23,517 bases of DNA, taken from NCBI GenBank assembly GCA_904063045.1, contig CAJFCJ010000171.1, forward strand, positions 1 through 23,517, given 5' to 3'. The position numbers and the translations under genes are program-made. A model generated the notes under the pieces. The model worked only from the letters and a program-made list of their open reading frames with translations, had not been told where the DNA came from and searched no databases. Positions 8,861 through 16,451 of this stretch are shown here, in pieces. The stretch's first letter is position 1; every line of letters begins with the position of its first letter. This stretch comes from Dimorphilus gyrociliatus. Taxonomy: Eukaryota > Annelida > Polychaeta > Dinophilidae.

Positions 8861-9850
8861 AACACTAACATTGTGTTAAAAATATGACACAATGCTATTT
8901 TGACACAGACATTGAGTATACCTTTTAATATTGATAGCTTGAACAGGTAGAAAAAGATGAAACTAATGTAGAAAGCTCTTTCTAGATTTTGAAGATAGGA
9001 TTGGATCTTGTTGAAAGGATAATTCTGGTGAAGATTCCTGAAAGCCTTTGGTAACTGTTGTAGAAAAAGGATTGCATTAGCATAAAGACACAATGTAATA
9101 ACTATTACTTACAAGATGATAGAAAAGAAGTAAGTTGTGATGGAAAATATCCAAAAAGTAGAGTCTAAAAGGATACAGATGGAAAGAATTACTCCAGTGG
9201 TTCAAGGTAGAATGAATCCTTACGAAATTTATGCAGGTATATATATATAAGAAACAACATTAAATTCAATTCTCTGATTGGTTATTCTTGTTTGAATTAA
9301 TTAACAGTTGTTTGAATATTATCTTGTGTTTTATCTTATATGTTTGGAATGCTAATTGGATCAATAGACAGGTAGATAAACAAAGGCATAGGAAAGTATA
9401 GCGTAGTAAGCAACTACAAAGCACAAACAATAGGACTAAAGTGTCTTTGAAGTCATATGAAAGGCGGAAACAAAAAATAATTTTTTTCTATATTTTGTAA
9501 AGTCTGATTGTAGATTCATAATCGGTGGAAAATTTCAATGAAAATTGATATATATAACATAGAATTGTGATGAAAAATAAGGACTTTAGAATTTTCACCA
9601 AAAAATGGTATAAATGATAAAGGAGTGTTGTCTATATCAAAGGTTGTGACGGAATAAATATCATTAATATGTGAATATATACATGAAAAAGAAGGTGTTT
9701 AAAAGAGTATCAAGGCTTAATTAATCTATTCATTTTTTACAATTTTTTAGCAAAAGAAAAATGGAACTTTTTTAATATTGAATACAAAGAAAAAAATCTT
9801 TTAACATCTTTTAATAAAAAATACTAAATACATTGCTACGAATTTATCAA
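8861..9850. other. Non-coding stretch, no gene seen
   Basis: AT-rich with short TA runs (for example 9238-9250). The one local irregularity is a 36-codon ORF at 9140-9250 whose first 32 codons look gene-like and end at a possible splice donor (GCAG|GTATAT, 9237). Too short to call a gene. The 8181-8707 stretch between the two repeat copies likewise shows no gene. Confidence 0.5.
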
Positions 9851-9853
9851 AGG

Positions 9854-10047
9854 TGACAAGTTAATTGATATATTTAATTGACCTTTCCCACTCTGGACAG
9901 ATAATTTAAACAAGCACATTTTGGATGAATTGTTTGGCTTTTAACAATTGCCAAACTGTTTATAGAACTGTCATCCTTTGTGTCACATTTGATTTTCAAA
10001 CAAGCACTGCTGCCTTTATATACCTATCACTTCTCTAGTCTTTCATT
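9854..10047 (+). promoter_or_regulatory. Promoter of gene A (TATA, initiator, TGACAAGT box)
   Basis: TTTATATA at 10015-10022 and, 25 bases after its start, CTTTCATTCGT around 10040-10050, which matches CTTTCATTTGC in the promoter of gene B at almost the same spacing. AAGGTGACAAGT (TGACAAGT at 9854-9861) is also shared with gene B. The conservation against B, not the TATA alone, supports the call. Confidence 0.65.
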
Positions 10048-10090
10048 CGTCACCATAGAGTGAACACCTTGCTATTGCCAATTATCTTTG
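10047..10090 (+). other. Leader exon 1 of gene A
   Basis: Starts near the putative initiator and ends at the donor ATCTTTG|GTAAGC (GT at 10091). It contains no ATG. The start (ACCATAGAG) matches ACCACAGAG in the B leader. The intron that follows runs to TTATTTACAG at 10301 (211 bases); a nearer AG at 10120 would leave an intron of only 30 bases. Confidence 0.55.
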
Positions 10091-10137
10091 GTAAGCTAAT
10101 CATATTTTCTTATTTTTCAGTCAGAAATACTTGGACA

Positions 10138-10250
10138 AATATAGACATATTATATATCATTAGAATCATCTTTTTACGCCCATTAACCTTGTGCAATTGG
10201 CAAAAGAATTGGACCGAAAAAATTTTCATGCATAAACTTTAAACAACGAG
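10138..10250 (+). other. Conserved intronic block, copy in gene A leader
   Basis: TATTATATATCATTAGAATCA, the following TT-rich stretch, GCCCATTAAC and a GAAAAAATTTT tail recur in the same order at 15272-15375, in the first leader intron of gene B. About nine of ten bases agree over the first 50. This is more conserved than the exons beside it. Confidence 0.75.
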
Positions 10251-10301
10251 TGTTTCCTCTTTTTTTCACTCTCTTTAACAATATTTTTCAATTATTTACA
10301 G

Positions 10302-10491
10302 ATATTTTGACCATATCCAGTTGCCTTCTACCGGTTGCCTTCCACCTGTTGCCTTACCACAGTTGACCTTCCCCAGTTGAGCCTTCTACAGCTGCCTTAC
10401 TACAGTTGCCTTCTCAAAAGATTCTTCACCATCATCCATCACTAACTTCTCTAGTCTGATCTTTCCAACACAACATTCTGTCTAATTTAAA
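10302..10491 (+). other. Leader exon 2 of gene A
   Basis: Bounded by acceptor AATTATTTACAG (ends 10301) and donor TTTAAA|GTAAGA (GT at 10492). 190 bases with no ATG in any frame, as expected of a leader. It contains a 13-15-bp minisatellite. The matching exon of gene B is 15633-15738. Confidence 0.6.
10318..10418 (+). repeat. Minisatellite of CAGTTGCCTTCTAC-like units
   Basis: About seven imperfect units of 13-15 bases (GTTGCCTTCTACC, GTTGCCTTCCACC, GTTGCCTTACCAC and so on), all on the transcribed strand inside leader exon 2 of gene A. Confidence 0.85.
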
Positions 10492-11883
10492 GTAAGATAT
10501 CTATTGTGAATTTTGGTTGATTCCTTGGACTTTGTCCTGAATTGATCAAATGTCTTTTATATAAGGTTTTCTGGTTGATTCCTTTTCTTTTGAATCTGAA
10601 TTGACCTTGTTTTGTAGGGAACAGCTTTGTTAATGCTCTAATTTATAGTAAGGTTTCATTTCACAGAGAAATAATTCTCTTATTAAAAGTAACAATAACA
10701 TCCTTCTCTTTATATTAGAAACTTAAACTAAATGGGTTTTCCATTTTTCCACCATAGTTTCTCTAATTTACATGATAGAGATTTGATTTTTTTAACATTG
10801 GGAGTGTAGACTATGCCAAATTCAAATCCGTTTACAGAAATAATATAACACTTGTAGTTTTTCAGTTATTAGCTGTTGAAAAAGGTTTTTTAAAAGTTGC
10901 TTTTTGCATAGAAAACATTAAGATTTGACATATTTCTTTGGGTAGGATATTAAATAATATGCCAATTAATTAAAAACATTAAACTAGGTTAACATATTGA
11001 ATGTTTCTTTCTTAAAAAAATTAACTTTTTTAATTGAAAACATGTCAAAATGTTTCGGATGCTCTTAATTGATTAATACATAAGATTAGGTAGTTATTCC
11101 TTATCTATAGCTGTAAGTCTTTGCTCTTAAATTAAATAATTGATACAAATCTTACTTAAAGTTGTTAATCTTTAAAATATAGACTGTTCAAAAATTTATC
11201 GAATATTCAATTTTTGTCATAGAAAATCATGCTATTTTAATATTATTGTTAAATATATAACTGTAGAAGTAAATAAGCTTAACGTAGGTATAAACAGATT
11301 TAAATTCTGTTAGGTAATAGCTGAGAAAAGTTAATTTTTCGATTTTGAAAAAGGTGACTTAAAACAATGTATTTAAAAATAGATCAAACATCTACAGATG
11401 TATTAATTCTTTACAAATTTGATTGAATAATAAGATAAGCAACAATCTTATTTATAATTATCATTTTAGGAGAAGTCTGGGTTAATTTTTTATCATTTTC
11501 TTTAATTATTTCATGATTTATGTACACAAATAGGCCTATAGCTCCTTTAATATTAGAGCTAGAAACTTGATTTTTTGAACGTAGAAAGATATTACTAAAC
11601 CTAAATTAAATTTTGTAACAAATTCATCCTATCTGGTATAGTTTTTGCTCATTTGACAGTGGAACATAAACTTTTCAACTTAATTTTTATAGTAGAAAAT
11701 CCAAACTGTTAACCTTCATTCTTGTATAGGCTAATTAGAATTTAAATGGGCTAAACATAGATCAAAACAGATCTAAAATCAGTCAAGTAAATGCTGAGAA
11801 AAGTTAAATTAAAGATTGTAATATTTGTTAAAAAATAGCTATAATTATAATCAATAATGTTGTGTTTAATACTTTTTGCGCAG
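10492..11883 (+). other. Second leader intron of gene A
   Basis: Donor AAA|GTAAGATAT; acceptor CTTTTTGCGCAG ending at 11883, one base before the ATG of gene A. 1392 bases, AT-rich, no ORF. It holds two copies of a dispersed repeat with the core GCTGAGAAAAGTTAA (near 11320 and 11793); further copies occur near 13538 and 14365. Confidence 0.6.
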
Positions 11884-11884
11884 G

Positions 11885-13390
11885 ATGAATATCCAGTGGT
11901 TTATGCCCTTCAAAACTCTGCCTTATATGCATCCTCATGTTGATGTAAACATGAACAATTTAAAAGTCCAACTAAGATACATTCTACAATGCTATTTCAA
12001 AGCAGAGAATTGTAAAGTAGCAAATCATTGGAATCACCTTTTAGAAAATGAAATAAAGAGGACAGATCTTGGAGGCAAAAATAAGTTAGATTATTATAGA
12101 GATAATAGAGAGAATAACATATTTGAAGACATATTTGAAGGCAAAAAACAGCTGATAAATACTGTAGAAAGATGCTTTAAAGATTTTTATGAATTGCACA
12201 AGAAACTTAATCAATACTTCTACTTAAAAAGATTGTTAAATCTTTTAGAATCTAAGGAAGAGTTAATTAAAGTATTAAATTTTGTAAATGGGGAAGTGTT
12301 AAATACTAAGAGGAATATGAAGAATTTCTCCAAATCATATTTTGATGAATTTTATCAAGATGTTCTTAATTTTTATGACAATATGAAGAAAAGAAATAGA
12401 GATTTTCAGGAAAACGAAATTGTAAATCAAGCTTCTGCACCACAGCAAATAGAAAATACACAAGTTATTAAAGAGGTTGCTGTTCAAGTGGATAGGGCCC
12501 CTACCCATAACATTGCTGTTCAAGTAAAGAAGCCATTAACAATTGATATTGCTGTTCAAATATCTAAAACATTCAAACATGGAAGCACCCAAACTACTGT
12601 ATCAAGGTCAACTAACAAGAGAAAGATTCCAAAAGTGAAGGAGGTGAAGGATTCAGAAAGAGAAAATCAAGGAGGGGAACCACAAAGAAAGAAGCTAAGA
12701 GTTGAAAGAGCAACAGAGCAGGAGCAAGAGAAAGGAAAAGAACCAAAACAGCAAAAAGAGTCACTCAAGAGAAAGAAGTCTAGAGTTGAAGGAAGAAGAG
12801 AAGAAAAAGCGCAGCAAGCAGAGAAAGAAAAAGAGGAAGAACATCCAGAGGGAAAAAAGGAGGAAAGAGTTATGGAATTGAATAAATTTAAATACATAAA
12901 GAGAAAGAATGTGAAATTGGATAAAGCCTTTAAAGGAAAATGTAGACAGGAACATTATGACTGTATAATAATTAGTGATTGTTCCTTTGATAGACTGTCA
13001 GAGAAACAACTCTTCCAGATTAAAGATACAACTATGGGAATCAGCAAAAATGTTGTGTTTTTCCAAATAGAGAAATTGACATTTTTGGATATAATTGAAA
13101 TATGCCAGAAATGGAAATTTTCATTTACAAAAATATTTTTCTTCTCCAAACAGAAACCTAAAACTTCTGGAGAAATTCTCAATCAGTCAGTCAAACTTGA
13201 AAAGATATATCTCCCTGTCAACTATTTTACAACTTATACTGAGAGAAATATGAAGAGAACTGGATTGAACTTTATAGCACTTCCTCAACAATTGCAGAGC
13301 AAGTTAATCAATAAAAACGGTGGTTATAATCAGCTTTCTCAACAACAAGATCAATACCTCCTACTTAAACACTTCTTTAATGAATTGTAA
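11885..13390 (+). CDS. Gene A: helical/coiled-coil protein with degenerate SGNH-hydrolase-like C-terminus
   Basis: 501 residues from the ATG at 11885, which follows a splice acceptor by one base. Residues 1-175 are predicted mostly helical, with no recognised domain. Residues 196-240 hold three 12-residue repeats ending in AVQV/AVQI plus a diverged STQT. Residues 243-350 are Lys/Glu/Arg-rich, with nuclear-localisation-like clusters (KRKIPK, RKKLRVE, KRKKSRVE) and coiled-coil character. Residues 355-501 match the SGNH-like domain of gene B: IIISDCSF at 361-368 is at the GDS block, then VVFFQIEKLTF, IFFFSK, and a final NQLS helix where B has KHLT. The nucleophile position is Cys instead of Ser and the catalytic His is Gln, so it is probably not a normal esterase. 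Not recognised as any named gene; function unknown. Confidence 0.8.
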   Translation: MNIQWFMPFKTLPYMHPHVDVNMNNLKVQLRYILQCYFKAENCKVANHWNHLLENEIKRTDLGGKNKLDYYRDNRENNIFEDIFEGKKQLINTVERCFKDFYELHKKLNQYFYLKRLLNLLESKEELIKVLNFVNGEVLNTKRNMKNFSKSYFDEFYQDVLNFYDNMKKRNRDFQENEIVNQASAPQQIENTQVIKEVAVQVDRAPTHNIAVQVKKPLTIDIAVQISKTFKHGSTQTTVSRSTNKRKIPKVKEVKDSERENQGGEPQRKKLRVERATEQEQEKGKEPKQQKESLKRKKSRVEGRREEKAQQAEKEKEEEHPEGKKEERVMELNKFKYIKRKNVKLDKAFKGKCRQEHYDCIIISDCSFDRLSEKQLFQIKDTTMGISKNVVFFQIEKLTFLDIIEICQKWKFSFTKIFFFSKQKPKTSGEILNQSVKLEKIYLPVNYFTTYTERNMKRTGLNFIALPQQLQSKLINKNGGYNQLSQQQDQYLLLKHFFNEL

Positions 13391-13426
13391 TTTACTTGTA
13401 TATTTCATATAGTAGTTGTCTTATAG

Positions 13427-13432
13427 AATAAA
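13427..13432 (+). terminator. Polyadenylation signal of gene A
   Basis: AATAAA 37 bases past the TAA of gene A (13388-13390), the normal place for a 3' end signal. Confidence 0.6.
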
Positions 13433-13585
13433 AGATTTTTAATGTATGGCATGCTCATTGCTATTCAATTTACACAGAATAAAGAAATTCGTTTTGAGGC
13501 CTTTAATTTGCTTTCAAAATAAATTAGTCAAATAGAAGCTGAGAAAACTTAATTTAAAGATATTGCTAATTTTGAGGTTTTAAAA

Positions 13586-14155
13586 AAATATTCATTCAAC
13601 TTTAAACACCTCGTCTAGCCTTATTTCTTATCCAAATTTGACAAATTTTTTTTAAATGATAGAGAATTCAATTTCCTTTTAGAATAAATTAACTCCGATA
13701 ATATACAACATAGTTTAAATGTTTTTTAAATAGCTTAAATGAGTGTACTGTCATAAAACAAAAGGATGTTGAAGAACATCTATTTTAGGATCAATTTACA
13801 GTTGCTTTAAATGTTTATATTTTGGATGTAATTAAATATATTAAAACTATCACTTTTATATATCATTTGATAAAATATTCATTCAACTTTAAGCTACCCT
13901 TCTACCCTTATTTCTTATCCAAATTTAACAAAATTTGTTTTGAATTGTAGAGAATTCATTTTCCTTCTAGAATAAATTAACTCCGATAATATACAATGTT
14001 ATTTTAACACTGATCAATTAGGTTAAACACATGTACTATCTAAATACGAAATTATGATGAAGAACATCAATTCTACCAATTGATTTACAGTTGTTTTAAA
14101 TATTTATAGTTAGATTGAATGATATATATTAAAAATGTCACTTTTATATAATATT
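13586..14155. repeat. Tandem repeat, two units of about 287 bp
   Basis: AAATATTCATTCAACTTTAA starts at 13586 and again at 13873. Both units continue with CTTATTTCTTATCCAAATTT, TAGAATAAATTAACTCCGAT, AATATACAA, TTTACAGTTG and CACTTTTATAT in the same order. A poorer third copy follows at about 14376-14530. It fills the gap between genes A and B and has no coding potential. Confidence 0.85.
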
Positions 14156-14530
14156 TTCTTTTAAATTTGAAAGAAAATGATAGTCCCAATTGTTACATAG
14201 ACACTTGTACTAGTTTTTTGCATGGTTGCTTTAATTCTTAAATTTTGTTATAGTTTTTTTTAATGTAACCCATTCAAAAATATATTTCGTATATATGAAG
14301 TAGAAAAATTCAATTTCTACTGTTTTTTTTGGAACAAATTTCATTAAAATCTGTCCAGTAGGAGTCTAGAAAAGTTACTTTAAAAATATGCACTTTTATA
14401 GGTGTTTTAGAAAAATATTAGTTCATCTTCAGACAGCTCCTCCTCCCTTATTTCTCATTTGATTTTAGTCAAATTTCTTGCAAAATACTCCAAATTCAAT
14501 TGCCTTTTCAAATATCCAAACTGCCATAGC

Positions 14531-15055
14531 AGAAATGATTTCATTCATTCCGTTTGAATAGTTTAAACAAGGTAACAGTCAGTAAGAAAAATTGTAATTT
14601 TTTGAATTGTTGGATGGTGATTGGATAATAGATTCAATGACCTACTTAATGAATGGCACATTATGACTTGACTTTTCTAGGTCAACTATCTGGTGACTGA
14701 ATAAGATTTTCATTGACCTACATTAAAAATATTGCTTAAAGAATATATATATATATGTGTATTATTGTTTCTATTTACACATTCTTCAATATCCATTCTC
14801 ATATAATTCTACAAATTAAGTACATAAAATTAATCAGTAATTCACCAGTTATTAATTTATTGAATGATAAAGAGTATAATTAATTAATCATTTGATTGCA
14901 ATGATTCTTCCTTATTGTAAAAGCATTTTTTCAAAAAGATAAATAAATAAAATATATTAATATCTATACATTATGACATACAAAGGTCAAGAGGTGATGG
15001 CTAGAGTGACACTTTCTTCACAAGAACACCCTTATCTTAAGTGATATAATCTGAA
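14531..15055. other. Spacer before gene B, no gene seen
   Basis: AT-rich with short TA runs (about 14742-14757). GTCA-rich half sites (TGACCTAC, TGACTTGAC, GGTCAACT) cluster at about 14638-14730. No ORF or RNA gene recognised. Confidence 0.5.
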
Positions 15056-15177
15056 AAGGTGACAAGTGATATGTTTTGATAGTGTCTTATCAAGGGCTTT
15101 GTTGCCATTGAGGGGGGAAGGGGAGGGGCTTCTCTGCTAAAGTATATATAGTCCTTGCTATTGCCCACTCTTTCATT
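15056..15177 (+). promoter_or_regulatory. Promoter of gene B (TATA, initiator, TGACAAGT and G-rich boxes)
   Basis: TATATATA at 15143-15150 followed after 27 bases by CTTTCATTTGC, matching gene A. TGACAAGT at 15060-15067 is shared with gene A. A G-rich stretch with GGGGAGGGGC around 15120-15128, rare in this AT-rich window, resembles an Sp1/KLF box just upstream of the TATA. Confidence 0.7.
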
Positions 15178-15224
15178 TGCTACCACAGAGGAAAGACTGT
15201 TCACCAGACTTGTCTCTGTTACAA
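15178..15224 (+). other. Leader exon 1 of gene B
   Basis: ATG-free, ending at donor TTACAA|GTAAGC (GT at 15225). Its sequence (ACCACAGAG) matches leader exon 1 of gene A. The likely acceptor is TTTTTTCTTACAG at 15632; an earlier one at 15502 (TTTATACAG) could be used instead or define an extra exon. Confidence 0.55.
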
Positions 15225-15271
15225 GTAAGCTTTACACTTTTTTTAACTTTTTTGGTATAAAGAGTTGACGG

Positions 15272-15375
15272 AATATAGACTTATTATATATCATTAGAAT
15301 CAGCTTTTCAAGCCCATTAACGTCATTTAAAAATCAATTTGATCAGGCGAAAAAAAATTTTACACGTAAAAACAA
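15272..15375 (+). other. Conserved intronic block, copy in gene B leader
   Basis: Counterpart of 10138-10250: ATTATATATCATTAGAATCA, then GCCCATTAAC and a GCGAAAAAAAATTTTACAC tail, about 50 bases after the donor. Confidence 0.75.
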
Positions 15376-15632
15376 ATGTTTGACAAGTAAAAAATAAAGA
15401 AATGTTAAATCTTTAACTATAACAGTTTAATTCATAGAAGCATTTAATTACTATATTTGGTTGATGATTTCTCATAATAATCTTTCTATATTCTTTATAC
15501 AGAGCCAACTTTTTGCTGATTGATTTGCTATTTGCTGCTCTTTTTTTTCAACATTTTTCTTGGATTACAGAGTTAGTTATATGTTACATTGTAATATGAA
15601 TTTTTATTATTATTATATATTTTTTCTTACAG

Positions 15633-15738
15633 CATCTCAACCTTAAATCTGATTGACCACATTTGAAGTTCTACAAGATCAAAACCTACTAACTGTTCCC
15701 TTCTTCTTCTTGAGTCTTACAAGAATCTAGCTATAAAT
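15633..15738 (+). other. Leader exon 2 of gene B
   Basis: Between acceptor TTTCTTACAG (15632) and donor TATAAAT|GTAAGT (GT at 15739). 106 bases with no ATG. The following intron (15739-16442) is AT-rich, has no ORF and ends at TTCATTTAAG, nine bases before the start codon of gene B. Confidence 0.55.
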
Positions 15739-16451
15739 GTAAGTAGTTTATGTTTTGTTTTGAAGAGTTTTGTCTCCATAAATAAATTTACAGCCCTTGG
15801 TATGAATTTATTTTTGTTTTAAATATTTCTTTATGTTAATATATTGAGATATTCCACCTTTCTTATAAATTTAAAAGGATTACTTTTATGTAAAAAGAAA
15901 TACAAAGAAACACTTTTTTGAAACTTTTTAATTTATTATAAAAACTTGTATATTCCCAATGAAAAAAAGTTCACCTTTTAGGTTCTTCATTTCAATGGAA
16001 TATATATGCAAAGTTTAGGACTGCAAAATTCTACATTTTTCTTTACAGAATAACTCTAAATGAAATGGCTTTTTTTGCTTTTAAATTTACAATTATTCTT
16101 TTCCTAAATTTTAACTATTTTTCATGAGAAACACTTTTTGCTTTCCAGTTTTTTTAATGTGAAAGGTTGTTGATTCTCCATGAAACAAGTTTGCCTTTTA
16201 GGCTCTTTATTTCAAAGGAGTAAATATGCAACATAATTTAATTTCAGATCCAAAATTTTTCTCTACAGAATATCATTAAAAAAAATTATTTTTTTGGTTC
16301 TATGAGGAGGAATATCACAAATATGATCAGAAATATATTTATATATATGGTTAGGCTACTTATATTTATGTTCATGTTGAGTTACAAACTATGTTATTGA
16401 ATAGATATTTATGTTTTGTTTCTTTTTTGTTATTCATTTAAGAAAGGAATA

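Noticed and set aside
8833-9093. Minus-strand 86-codon ORF
   Set aside because: Chance hydrophobic ORF in AT-rich repeat DNA, without splice or promoter context.
10060-10242. Plus-strand 60-codon ORF
   Set aside because: It crosses leader exon 1 and the conserved intronic block of gene A and starts from a GTG; the conserved copy in gene B does not keep it open.
12335-13182. Minus-strand ORFs opposite gene A
   Set aside because: Ser/Phe/Leu-rich antisense reflections of the Lys/Glu-rich coding strand.
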